From Candidatus Rubneribacter avistercoris (GTDB lineage Bacteria; Actinomycetota; Coriobacteriia; Coriobacteriales; Eggerthellaceae), in assembly GCA_019115845.1 (NCBI GenBank), contig DXCU01000030.1:1-64000 (forward strand): DNA of 64,000 nucleotides. The letters are read 5' to 3'. Under the pieces are notes generated by a model. That model did no database searches, was not told the DNA's origin, and was given only the letters and a program-made list of their open reading frames with translations. How positions within the stretch are numbered: position 1 is the stretch's first letter; each line of letters opens with the position of its first letter. Shown here in pieces: positions 24,822-33,036 of the stretch. Position numbers and translations under genes: made by a program.

Positions 24822-26458
24822 CACGTACTCTGGGAAAGTTAGGTATGTTGGAGCAGGAAGTCGACCGTCAGGGGCGTGTTGAGCGCCGAGAAGAGCCGCT
24901 CCTGCTTCGACCTGAGGTTGCAGCACACCCACCTGCCCCCGACCTTGTTGGCCTTGACCATCCGGGCCTCCAGCAGGCAGTCGTCCACCGACTTGCCCCT
25001 GACCGCCTTGCAGGCGTCGGCGAGCTCGCGGTGCACGAGCGCGGTGACGAGCGCGACGAACGCCAGCCCCTGCGCCTTGCAGTAGTCCTGCGCCCCCGGC
25101 GACGTGAAGCCGGCGCCGTTCTTCAGCCAGCCGAAGAAGGCCTCCACCGACCATCTGCGCTTGTACGCCTCGTAGACCTCCTGCGCCGACATGTCCTCCC
25201 GGCTGGTCTGCAGCACGATCACGCCCATCAGGTCCTTGGCCTCCTCGAACCCCTCGGCCGTGTAGCCCTCGGCGCCCTGCCCGAGCTTCGCCAGGTAGCC
25301 CGCCTGCTCCATGGCCTGCTTGTTCAGGTCGCGGAACAGCACGACGCGCGCGCCGCGGCGGCGGGCGTCGCGGTACTCGACGGCCGACGCCCTCCCGCCG
25401 CGCCTGTAGACGAACCGCCCGTCCACCTCCGGGTCGGCCACGGCCTCCCTGCAGGCGAGCAGCCGCTTGTGCAGCGGGATTATGTAGGAGCAGCCGTTCG
25501 AGGTGAACGCCTCCACGTTGCCCTTGCTGTAGAAGCCCGCGTCGGCGACGAACATCTTGCCCGTCAGCTCGGCCCGCGTGAGCAGGTCGCGCACGCTGGC
25601 CTTGTCCAGCGCCGCCCCCTCGTACATGCGCGACAGCATCGGCCGGCCCGTCCCGACGTCGTAGGCCATGAGCAGGTTGACCTGGTCGGACCCGAGCCTG
25701 CCCCGCCTGCAGCCGGGCTCCGCCAGGTCGTTCAGGCGAGACGACGACGGCATCGCGTGCCCGTCCACGGCGACCTCCGGCCCCGCCGACGCGCACAGCG
25801 CCGCCTCGAACGACATGACCGGGCCCTGCCTGCGCCCGAGCGCGTCGAGCAGGGTCGCGAGGGCGTCCGGCCCCATCTTCAGCGACGGGAAGCGCAGCGA
25901 CAGCGCCGACATGGCGAAGTGCCTGCCGGCGTCCTTGGCCGGCTGCATGCCGTTCACGCAGTTCACGACGGCCAGCGCGTAGACCTGGGCGGCGTCGCGC
26001 GGGTCGAAGTGCTCCCTGAGCATGGCGAGCACGCCGGCGGAGTTCGCCAGCGCCACCGCGTACTGGCCGAACTCGAGCGTGGTGACCTCGCCCTCGCGCG
26101 CCCTCGCGCCGTTGGGGACGAACCCGTCCTCGTCGGTGATCGAGCCTATGCAGCGCCCCATCTCGGTCTTGCGCCTGCCGCCGCGCGCGACGGAGCGGTA
26201 CTCGTAGACGTAGTAGCGCCCGCCTATCGCCTTGACCATCGTGCCCCTCGGCTTCATCGACCTGATCCGCTCGGGGACGGAGTACTTGCCCATGGGTGCC
26301 TCCCTCAACATACCTAATGCATACCTAATTCTAGCATACGGGGACCCGCGCCGGCGCGTCGCCGGAAACCAGCCGCCGCCTGGCGCTGCATGCCGGCGGG
26401 CGGCATGATGGGAGATGCCCGGAAGCGCCGTTTCTACCTAACTTTCCCAGAGTACGTG
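24822..26458 (-). mobile_element. Complete insertion sequence, IS4/IS1634-like, 1637 bp
   Basis: Perfect 24-bp terminal inverted repeats (24822-24845, beginning CACGTACTCTGGG, and 26435-26458) enclose a single transposase gene. The target duplication TTTAAC is present at 24816-24821 and 26459-26464. The element interrupts the DUF4143 gene on the same strand at its second to third codon. Intact ends, duplication and transposase suggest a recent insertion. Confidence 0.93.
24839..26293 (-). CDS. IS4-superfamily DDE transposase
   Basis: A 484-residue transposase. The catalytic acidic residues are in VAVDGHAMPSSS (first D), MFVADAGFYSKGN (second D) and the YKRRWSVEAFFGWLK signature, which fits Y-x2-R-x3-E-x6-K (YREK motif of the IS4 superfamily). 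ATG at 26291-26293 (MGKYSVPERI) is chosen because GAGGGAGGC sits at proper spacing; an upstream ATG six codons earlier lacks one. The stop lies inside the left inverted repeat, as in other compact ISs. The family is most like IS1634, judged from length, 6-bp duplication and motif spacing, without a database check. Confidence 0.9.
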   Translation of the reverse strand: MGKYSVPERIRSMKPRGTMVKAIGGRYYVYEYRSVARGGRRKTEMGRCIGSITDEDGFVPNGARAREGEVTTLEFGQYAVALANSAGVLAMLREHFDPRDAAQVYALAVVNCVNGMQPAKDAGRHFAMSALSLRFPSLKMGPDALATLLDALGRRQGPVMSFEAALCASAGPEVAVDGHAMPSSSRLNDLAEPGCRRGRLGSDQVNLLMAYDVGTGRPMLSRMYEGAALDKASVRDLLTRAELTGKMFVADAGFYSKGNVEAFTSNGCSYIIPLHKRLLACREAVADPEVDGRFVYRRGGRASAVEYRDARRRGARVVLFRDLNKQAMEQAGYLAKLGQGAEGYTAEGFEEAKDLMGVIVLQTSREDMSAQEVYEAYKRRWSVEAFFGWLKNGAGFTSPGAQDYCKAQGLAFVALVTALVHRELADACKAVRGKSVDDCLLEARMVKANKVGGRWVCCNLRSKQERLFSALNTPLTVDFLLQHT

Positions 26459-26487
26459 TTTAACATAGCGTCACGCTCCCGAAATAT

Positions 26488-26569
26488 GTCACTTTCAGAG
26501 AAGATATTTTAGACCATTTTGTCACTTTCAGAGAAAGATTTCCCTATCTTTTTGCCACTTTCAGAGAAA
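26488..26569. repeat. Three direct repeats with 33-bp period (CACTTTCAGAGAA type)
   Basis: GTCACTTTCAGAGAA starts at 26488 and 26521, and GCCACTTTCAGAGAAA at 26554: exactly 33 bases between starts. Before the IS inserted, this array lay directly upstream of the DUF4143 gene now at 23510-24821. Two further copies occur at 28339-28371, at an 18-base interval. Confidence 0.85.
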
Positions 26570-26608
26570 CGATGCTGCGGTAATTAGCCTAAAAGTAGGA
26601 TAATCTAA

Positions 26609-26619
26609 ATTGTAACAAT
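26609..26619. promoter_or_regulatory. Short palindrome ATTGTAACAAT next to a promoter-like element
   Basis: A perfect 11-base palindrome follows GATAAT (26599-26604). The segment from about 26567 to 26614 resembles the sequence before molybdo-operon 1 (28368-28415), including CTAAATTGT, but no gene on the plus strand follows. It looks like a duplicated or relic promoter. Confidence 0.35.
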
Positions 26620-26702
26620 AGGATGACAGAAGGCGGAGGTGCTATCATCAGTCACCCGTCCCTTGTTGTCAGCCACCCCTCTCCGCACTCTTCTGGCAAT
26701 GG

Positions 26703-28049
26703 CTAAAGGGCGTGAACCATGTAAAGCGGAAGATAGGTGCGGTCTCCTTCGTGGCGCAATTGCCCAGGATGCACCACGTATTCGTCACCGATGCGGCTTC
26801 CGTACTTCTTCTTAAACTTGTCAAGCGACGTGGTGGTGTAACGTTTTGTGGACTTCGTTTCTATGGGAACTATCTTGGCGTGGGGGTTTCCGGCGCTCGT
26901 AAGGAAGTCAATCTCCATACGGTCATCAGGATTGCTGCTGTGTCGCGAATAGAACCACAGTTTGCGTCCTTGGGCTTTAAGCGACTGGGCAACAGCGTTC
27001 TCAACCAACATCCCCTCGTTTATCTGGAGTTTCCCCAAAAGTACATCCCGGTAGAGGTTCTCTGCTTCCTTGCTTTCGCCGCCAAAGGCATGGGTCGCCA
27101 AAAGCCCTGTATCGGCCATATAGCACTTGAGCGTGGGCCGATCCTCATATAAGGACAGTCCCACGTGGGGGTCGGTCGTGTTGTAGCAGATGTTTGCGAT
27201 ACGCGCATCGGACAACCAGAAAAACGCTTCTTCGTAGGTGCGCATACGGGCATCGCTTTGGAGTGCGCTCAGTCTGAATTTCTTTTCGTGCTTGGAAAGT
27301 TGGGAGGGTATTTCGTCGAATACGGATGTAACCTTGTATTCGTACCCTCCTGCAAAACGTGCGATGTCATTGCGATACAAGGTGAGAATCTTTGCCTTTT
27401 CAGCTTCGGCGTTGGTGAAGCTGCGATTTTTAGCGTATTCTGCTACTGGGGCTGGCATGCCTCCCACCAGCAGATATTCACGAAATAGTCGCGAGGCTTT
27501 CTTGTGAAGGGCATCGGGGAGCGGCTGCATCCTCTCGCGTGCGTTACGAATCAGCTCGGCGAGGGGGGCTTCTTCGAGGGCCCAGAGAAACTCCTCGAAA
27601 TCAAACGGAGCCAGTTCGAGCGGAACTTCCTCGGATGGAATGAGGATGTCTTTCGTATTCATTTTGATAGATACGAGAGATCCTGTTTCTATGAAGTCGA
27701 AGCGGCCATCTTCTACGAAGTATTTCACCAAGCCGCGCGCGCGGGGGAAGAACTGGATTTCGTCGAGAACGATGAGGCTCTGCCGTTCATAGAGCGGAAC
27801 TCCGTATATGCCGGACAAATAGGCGAAAAGTGAATCAAGGTCATCGGCAAGGTCGTCAAACAGGGCCTTGACGTCGTTAGAGGCTCGGTAGAAGTCGATG
27901 AACAGGCAGGAGCGATATTCCTTGCGACCAAATTCCTGTGCAAGCGTACTTTTCCCGACACGTCGTGCTCCTTCGATGAGGAGAGCTGTCCGCCCTTGGT
28001 CGCGCTCTTTCCATGCAAGCAGTTGGTCATATGCTTTTCTTTTAAGCAA
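26703..28049 (-). CDS. COG1373/DUF4143 ATPase
   Basis: A 448-residue protein: N-terminal AAA domain with Walker A LLIEGARRVGKSTLAQEFG and Walker B SLIVLDEIQFFPRA, then a DUF4143 domain with MEIDFLTSAGNPHAKIVPIETKS (D...ExK pattern, core KIVPIETKS). TTG at 28047-28049 is taken as the start because AAGGAGG lies six bases before it and the product (LLKRKAYDQLLAWKERD) then aligns with the disrupted copy. ATG at 28074-28076 is an alternative, nine codons longer. An array of three 33-bp repeats lies about 60-140 bases upstream. Such ATPases are very common in gut anaerobes and their cellular role is not established. Confidence 0.85.
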   Translation of the reverse strand: MLKRKAYDQLLAWKERDQGRTALLIEGARRVGKSTLAQEFGRKEYRSCLFIDFYRASNDVKALFDDLADDLDSLFAYLSGIYGVPLYERQSLIVLDEIQFFPRARGLVKYFVEDGRFDFIETGSLVSIKMNTKDILIPSEEVPLELAPFDFEEFLWALEEAPLAELIRNARERMQPLPDALHKKASRLFREYLLVGGMPAPVAEYAKNRSFTNAEAEKAKILTLYRNDIARFAGGYEYKVTSVFDEIPSQLSKHEKKFRLSALQSDARMRTYEEAFFWLSDARIANICYNTTDPHVGLSLYEDRPTLKCYMADTGLLATHAFGGESKEAENLYRDVLLGKLQINEGMLVENAVAQSLKAQGRKLWFYSRHSSNPDDRMEIDFLTSAGNPHAKIVPIETKSTKRYTTTSLDKFKKKYGSRIGDEYVVHPGQLRHEGDRTYLPLYMVHAL

Positions 28050-28105
28050 CGATACCTCCTTGAACTGCGTATACATAGTTTTATAAAACTATTTTTATCG
28101 TGAAA

Positions 28106-28191
28106 TGCACGACTAGCACGTGAAAAATATACCACATATGCACGACTAGCACGTGAGACACACCCCCATTTTGCACGACGAGCGCATGAAA
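28106..28191. repeat. Three direct repeats with 33-bp period (CACGTG type)
   Basis: TGCACGACTAGCACGTGAAA at 28106-28125, a one-base variant at 28139-28158 and a more diverged copy at 28172-28191 are spaced exactly 33 bases apart. They lie upstream of the DUF4143 gene at 26703-28049. Three helical turns between units would put all copies on one face of the DNA. Confidence 0.85.
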
Positions 28192-28338
28192 TGGAGATAG
28201 AGTGGGTTGGCGAGCCTTGTTTGGATGGTGACGATGGTGACGCAGGATGGTGACGCAGCACGGTGACGCAGGACGGGGATAATGTCATATCTGGATGTGA
28301 TCTTATCCCCGGTGGCCTGTTGCCCTCCACAAAATACG

Positions 28339-28371
28339 TCACTTTCAGAGAAACGGTCGCTTTCAGAGAAG
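28339..28371. repeat. Two CACTTTCAGAGAA-type repeats
   Basis: GTCACTTTCAGAGAAA (28339-28354) and GTCGCTTTCAGAGAA (28357-28371) match the array at 26488-26569. Here they precede the promoter region of molybdo-operon 1. Confidence 0.75.
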
Positions 28372-28410
28372 CGATGCCGCTGTGCTTATCCTGAAAATAG
28401 AATAACCTAA

Positions 28411-28434
28411 ATTGTCGCAATGTATTGCGACAAT
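28411..28434. promoter_or_regulatory. Palindromic operator upstream of molybdo-operon 1
   Basis: ATTGTCGCAA (28411-28420), TGTA, TTGCGACAAT (28425-28434) is a perfect 10-bp inverted repeat. The core matches the palindromes at 21876 and 18502. A -10-like TAGAAT (28398-28403) lies just before it, so the site probably covers the transcription start. The leader to the first gene is about 130 bases. Confidence 0.65.
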
Positions 28435-28567
28435 GTGACAATGCGCGTACACTGAGGACAGAAGCGAGGGGTGGCCAACCTTGCGCATGGGCGTGGATGT
28501 TCATGCATGCGTCTGCGTCTTACGGGGGAGAATGCAGAGGGCGTTCTTCATGTTCTTAGGAGGAGGA

Positions 28568-31120
28568 ATGTCGGAGTTGAAAGTCCCCGAACGGGGAATC
28601 TCTCGCAGAAGCTTTCTCAAAACGACGGCCGCCGTGGCCGGAGCCGCCGCAGTGGGCGGATCCGCGGCTCCAACGATGACCGCGCTTGCCGCCGACGAGC
28701 AGAAGGGACAGCCGTCCGAAGAAGAAGTGGTATGCGTATGCGGCTGCAACTGCCAGGGGACGTGCTCGCTTGTCGCGACGGTGCGCGAAGGCAAAATGGT
28801 CAACATACGCTCGAACGAGAACATACCGTATCCGGCGTACGAGCGCATCTGCAACCGTGGTTTCAGCCATGCGAACCGTCTGTACGATTTCAACCGCGTG
28901 AAGTATCCGCTGAAGCGCGCGACGTGGAGCATCGAGGATCCGCACGTCGAGAACCGCGGCAACGACGAGTGGGAGCGCCTGTCGTGGGACGATGCCGCCA
29001 AGCTCGTCGCTGACACGCTGAACTACAACACCGAGAATTACGGGCCCCGGTCCAATCTGTTCCTGTGCTCGGCGGGCAACTCCTTCGGTGTGTACGGAGG
29101 GTCGTTCACGGGCAACAGCTTCGCCAACGTGAACGGCTACACAACGCTCGACGTGTGCTTGGACTACGGCGACCTGCACGGCATTGGCCAGGTGACCGGC
29201 GGTGGCTGGGATTTCAATCAGCGCAACATGTCGGGCGACTATCGCTTTGCCAAGACGCTGTTCATCTGGGACACCAATCCGCCGAACTCCCAACCCCACA
29301 ACTGGCACTTCTGCATGGAGGCCAAGGACGCCGGTGCGAACCTGGTGGTCATCGATCCCACCTACACCATTGCGGCCGCTCAAGCGACCAAGTGGGTGCC
29401 CATCAAGCCGGGCACCGATCCGGCGCTGGGCATAGCCATCCTGAACGCGATCATCGAAAACGAATGGTTCGACCTTGACTTCTTGCGCGACAAGACGTGC
29501 GCGCCTTTGCTGGTGAGGGAGGACAACGGGCACTTCCTGCGCTCCACCGACTTCGGCGAGAACGGCCCCGAGGAGCTGCCCGAGTACCCGTTCTCCGGCA
29601 TGCTGCTCCTTCAGTCCTCGAAGGCGAACAAGGTGCCCACGGTCGAGGCCACCGCGCACTACGTGGTGTGGGACGCCGATTCCAACACCTCCTGCGGCAT
29701 CAACGAGACGGCGAATCCCGCTCTCGAGGGGCGCTACGAGGTGAACGGCGTGAAGGTGACCACCGCCTGGACGCTGCTCAAAGAGCATCTGGCCGAATGC
29801 ACGCCCGAATGGGCCGAGAAGATCACCGAGGTTCCGGCCGACACCATCGTGGAACTGGCGCGCATGTACTCGCAGGACACCCCTTCGACCATCTACGCCG
29901 GTTACCATCTTTACGACAATTGCGAGGTCATGGGCATGACGTGGGCCACCATGGCGGCGCTCACCGGCAACATCGGCAAGAAGGGCGCCTCCATCGGGCA
30001 TCTCGGCAAAGACAAGCCCTACCTGAATCGCTCGCCAGATCTGTTCCCCAACGGCTTGAAAGGTCTTGCGAACGACATTCCGTGGCTTGCCTTGAGCGAG
30101 ATATTGGAGACGGGCCAGTACATGGGCAAGGAGTTCCCCGTCCGCCTGCTGTACAACGTTGGGGCGAACCCGGTGGGCAGCTACGCCGCCCAGAGGCGGA
30201 TCATTGAGGAGATGCTTCCTAAAATCAACTGCATTGTCACGAACGACCTCGAGTTCTCCGACACCGTGCACTACAGCGACATAGTGCTGCCGTGCACCCA
30301 CTACTTCGAGTACGAGTGGATTCAGGGCGCCTCGCACGTGCCGTTCATCAACCATGCGAACAAGGTTGTGGAGCCTATCGGGGAGGCCAAGGAGGACGTC
30401 GACATCTTCCGCGAGATCTCGAAATATCTTGACAACGAGGCGTGCACCAAGTTCTACTCCAAGACGAACGAGGAGATGATGCGCGTCATCGTGGACACGG
30501 CGGCTGGCGAGAAGCTGGGCATCAGCCTGGACAACCTGCGCAAGGAGGGCGTCATCGCCGACCGCGAGGAGAACTGGATTCACTGGGAAGACCAGCGGTT
30601 CCCCACGCTTTCGGGTCGCTTGGAGTTCTACGTGGAGAATCCCGGCGCGCGCATCAACATAGGCAAGCCCATCGACAAGGAGTTCTATCACCTGCCCACC
30701 TACCATACGCCGGACGAGGCGCACGACGAGAGCGAGGAGCACAAGAAGTACCCGCTGTACCACTACTGCGAGCGCACGCGCTGGCACATGCATACCCAGT
30801 TCAACTACGCGCCCATCCTGCGCGAGTTGGATCCGGAGCCGTATCTGCGCATGAACCCCGTCGACGCCGAGAGCCGCGGCATCGCGGAAGGCGACTACGT
30901 GGAGGCCTACAACGACCGCGGGCACTGCGTGTGCAAGGCGAAGTTCGACATGGGCGTGCGGCCCGGCATGGTGTCGTCGCCTAAGGGCTGGCCGCGCGAG
31001 CTGTACGTGGCGGGCAGCTATCAGGAGCTGACGAACGACCATCTGAACACCATGCATCAGAACACCTCGTTCGACGACACGCTCGTCGAGGTGCGCAAGT
31101 ACGAGGGAGAGGTGGAGTGA
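28568..31120 (+). CDS. Tat-exported molybdopterin oxidoreductase, catalytic subunit (operon 1)
   Basis: An 850-residue periplasmic enzyme of the DMSO reductase superfamily (bis-MGD molybdenum or tungsten). The Tat signal is SRRSFLKTTAAVAG (residues 12-25). The [4Fe-4S] site is C58-x3-C62-x3-C66-x28-C95, with extra cysteines C56 and C60. MGD-binding segments include FIWDTNPPNSQPHNW and VVIDPTYTIAAAQATKWVPI; the C-terminal domain has HQNTSFDDTLVEVRKY. ATG at 28568 is preceded by TAGGAGGAGG. FeS and NrfD subunits follow, so the electron path is quinol to NrfD to FeS protein to this subunit (reductase), or the reverse. The metal ligand residue and the substrate cannot be assigned without an alignment. 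Confidence 0.88.
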   Translation: MSELKVPERGISRRSFLKTTAAVAGAAAVGGSAAPTMTALAADEQKGQPSEEEVVCVCGCNCQGTCSLVATVREGKMVNIRSNENIPYPAYERICNRGFSHANRLYDFNRVKYPLKRATWSIEDPHVENRGNDEWERLSWDDAAKLVADTLNYNTENYGPRSNLFLCSAGNSFGVYGGSFTGNSFANVNGYTTLDVCLDYGDLHGIGQVTGGGWDFNQRNMSGDYRFAKTLFIWDTNPPNSQPHNWHFCMEAKDAGANLVVIDPTYTIAAAQATKWVPIKPGTDPALGIAILNAIIENEWFDLDFLRDKTCAPLLVREDNGHFLRSTDFGENGPEELPEYPFSGMLLLQSSKANKVPTVEATAHYVVWDADSNTSCGINETANPALEGRYEVNGVKVTTAWTLLKEHLAECTPEWAEKITEVPADTIVELARMYSQDTPSTIYAGYHLYDNCEVMGMTWATMAALTGNIGKKGASIGHLGKDKPYLNRSPDLFPNGLKGLANDIPWLALSEILETGQYMGKEFPVRLLYNVGANPVGSYAAQRRIIEEMLPKINCIVTNDLEFSDTVHYSDIVLPCTHYFEYEWIQGASHVPFINHANKVVEPIGEAKEDVDIFREISKYLDNEACTKFYSKTNEEMMRVIVDTAAGEKLGISLDNLRKEGVIADREENWIHWEDQRFPTLSGRLEFYVENPGARINIGKPIDKEFYHLPTYHTPDEAHDESEEHKKYPLYHYCERTRWHMHTQFNYAPILRELDPEPYLRMNPVDAESRGIAEGDYVEAYNDRGHCVCKAKFDMGVRPGMVSSPKGWPRELYVAGSYQELTNDHLNTMHQNTSFDDTLVEVRKYEGEVE

Positions 31121-31752
31121 TGACCCATTACGGAATGGTGATCGACACCAAGAAATGCATCGGCTGTCACGTGTGCGCCATGGCGTGCAAAGTGGAGAAC
31201 AACCTGCCCAACGACGTGTGGTGGAACCGTATCCTCACCGACAACGGCGGCGGCGTGGGTTTTGACATGGTGGGCGGAAGCTACCCCGACAACCTCCAGC
31301 TCGGCTTCATCGCCATGGGCTGCCAGCACTGCGAGAACCCCGCCTGCGTGAAGGTGTGCCCGGTGGGGGCCACCTACCGCGACCCCGAGACGGGCGTGGT
31401 GCGCCAGGACTACGACAAGTGCATCGGCTGCCGCATGTGCATGTCGGCGTGCCCGTACACCGGCGTGCGCTCGTTCAACTGGGAGGAGCCGAAGTACCAC
31501 ATGGATTACGCCGTGGGCGGCAAGGACGTCCCCGTGCATCAGAAGCACGTGGTGGAGAAGTGCACGTTCTGCTACCACCGTATCTCGAAGGGCGAGGAGC
31601 CGGCGTGCATGCATCTGTGCGTGGGTCGCGCGCGTTATTGGGGCGATCTGGACGATCCTGACTCCGAGGTGTCCCAACTCATTCGCGACCGCGAGTACAA
31701 GCAGCTGCTTGAAGACCGCGACACGAAGCCGTCTGTCTATTACCTCGTCTGA
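31120..31752 (+). CDS. Four-cluster ferredoxin subunit, DmsB/NrfC type (operon 1)
   Basis: A 210-residue electron-transfer subunit with four [4Fe-4S] cysteine clusters: CIGCHVCAMACKVENN, GCQHCENPACVKVCPVG, CIGCRMCMSACPYTGVR and CTFCYHRISKGEEPACMHLC. The order and spacing are those of DmsB/PhsB/NrfC proteins. It has no signal of its own and would be carried across the membrane with the Tat substrate. ATG at 31120 overlaps the stop of the catalytic gene (TGATG); a GTG one codon earlier is possible. The C-terminus RYWGDLDDPDSEVSQLI is conserved in the paralogue at 42470. Confidence 0.92.
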   Translation: MTHYGMVIDTKKCIGCHVCAMACKVENNLPNDVWWNRILTDNGGGVGFDMVGGSYPDNLQLGFIAMGCQHCENPACVKVCPVGATYRDPETGVVRQDYDKCIGCRMCMSACPYTGVRSFNWEEPKYHMDYAVGGKDVPVHQKHVVEKCTFCYHRISKGEEPACMHLCVGRARYWGDLDDPDSEVSQLIRDREYKQLLEDRDTKPSVYYLV

Positions 31753-31771
31753 GCGGAAGGGGAGAATTGCT

Positions 31772-32977
31772 ATGAGCGAGACAACTAACACTCCCGCCGT
31801 CAAGGGCGGGAAGGGCCTGACTATTGCCATTGCGGTGGCGGCCGTGGTGACGGTGGCGGGCATCGCCCTTTGGGGGATGCAGCTTTCCGGCGGCATGGTG
31901 CAGACCGGCATGCGCAACCTGGACTCGTGGGGGCTCTACATCACGATGTTCATGTTCTTCGTGGGGCTTTCGGCCGGCGGCCTCATCATCAGCTCGGTGC
32001 CCAAGGCCTTCGGCATGGAGGGCTTCGGAGGAATCTCCAAGGTGGCCGTGTGGACGAGCATCTGCTGCACGGTGCTCGCCATCGGGTTCGTGGTGGTGGA
32101 CCTGGGCCAGCCCTTCCGGATGTGGGAGCTGTTCGCCTACTCCAACTTGAGCAGCCCGCTCATGTGGGACATCATCGTGCTGGCGACCTACCTTATCTTG
32201 TCGGTCGTGTATCTGTGGGCGCAGCTGCGCGCGGAGGCGGGCAGGGTGTCGGCTGCGGCGTTGCGCGTGGTGAGCGTGGTAGCGCTCGTGTGCGCGGTGC
32301 TCGTGCACAGCGTGACGGCGTGGATCTTCGGGTTGCAGCAGGCCCATGAGTTTTGGCACACCGCCCTTTTGGGTCCGTGGTTCGTGAGCTCGGCGCTCGT
32401 GTGCGGCACGGCGCTCGTGCTCGTGGTGGTGATCGCGCTGCGGCGCGCGGGGTACCTGGAGCTGGAGCAGCGCTATGTGACGCGTCTGGCCAAGATGCTC
32501 GGCGCGTTCGTGCTCGTGGACCTGTACTTCTTCGGCTGCGACCTTCTGACGAGCGCATTCCCTGAAGGAAGCGGTGCGGAAGTGGTGGCTATGCTTACCA
32601 CCGGCTCGCTTGCACCCTTCTTCTGGGCGGAGATCGTTGGGTGCGCGCTCGCGGCGGTCGTCTGCTTCGTTCCGTCGCTTCGCACGAACCCCCTTATTGT
32701 GGTGGCAAGCTTGCTTGCTATCGCGGGGATCTTCTGCAAGCGCGTGCAGCTTCTGGTGGGTGGCTTCCAAATCCCCAACGTTGACTATGCGTTTCAGACT
32801 AACGCCCTGACAGTTACAAACTGGGAGGGCGGCTTTGAGGCGGCCTACCAGGGCATGGTGTATTGGCCAACCGCCCTTGAGCTCGGCGTGGCGCTGGGTA
32901 TTTTGGGTCTGGGCGCGCTCATGTTGTGCGTCGGCCTGAAGTTCCTGCCGCTTAAACAGGCTGAAAACGTGCACTAG
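31772..32977 (+). CDS. NrfD-type membrane anchor/quinol subunit (operon 1)
   Basis: A 401-residue membrane protein with about ten transmembrane segments. The family motif SWGLYITMFMFFVGLSAGG is in the first helices, VDLGQPFRMWEL in the loop after the third, and VLVHSVTAWIFGL in the middle. It anchors the complex and exchanges electrons with the quinone pool. ATG at 31772 follows GGAAGGGGAG. It closely resembles the subunit at 43100 and is much longer than the two orphan NrfD proteins in this window. A hairpin follows at 32996. Confidence 0.9.
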   Translation: MSETTNTPAVKGGKGLTIAIAVAAVVTVAGIALWGMQLSGGMVQTGMRNLDSWGLYITMFMFFVGLSAGGLIISSVPKAFGMEGFGGISKVAVWTSICCTVLAIGFVVVDLGQPFRMWELFAYSNLSSPLMWDIIVLATYLILSVVYLWAQLRAEAGRVSAAALRVVSVVALVCAVLVHSVTAWIFGLQQAHEFWHTALLGPWFVSSALVCGTALVLVVVIALRRAGYLELEQRYVTRLAKMLGAFVLVDLYFFGCDLLTSAFPEGSGAEVVAMLTTGSLAPFFWAEIVGCALAAVVCFVPSLRTNPLIVVASLLAIAGIFCKRVQLLVGGFQIPNVDYAFQTNALTVTNWEGGFEAAYQGMVYWPTALELGVALGILGLGALMLCVGLKFLPLKQAENVH

Positions 32978-32995
32978 CGTGCGAGAGTAAGAGAG

Positions 32996-33025
32996 GCGGG
33001 CCGGGTGCTGCACCCGGCCCGCTTT
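32996..33025 (+). terminator. Hairpin between NrfD subunit and small cytochrome gene
   Basis: A perfect 12-bp stem (GCGGGCCGGGTG / CACCCGGCCCGC, loop CTG) followed by only three T. It may end part of the transcripts or protect the 3' end of the first three genes, lowering expression of the two cytochrome-like genes downstream. Confidence 0.7.
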
Positions 33026-33036
33026 GGGGAGGCCCC

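Noticed and set aside
23428-28191. Repeat arrays considered as CRISPR
   Set aside because: The 33-bp period includes only 13-18 bases between units, spacers are partly the same, there are two or three copies, and no cas gene is near.
28556-31057. An 833-codon minus-strand frame
   Set aside because: Antisense of the molybdo-operon 1 catalytic gene.
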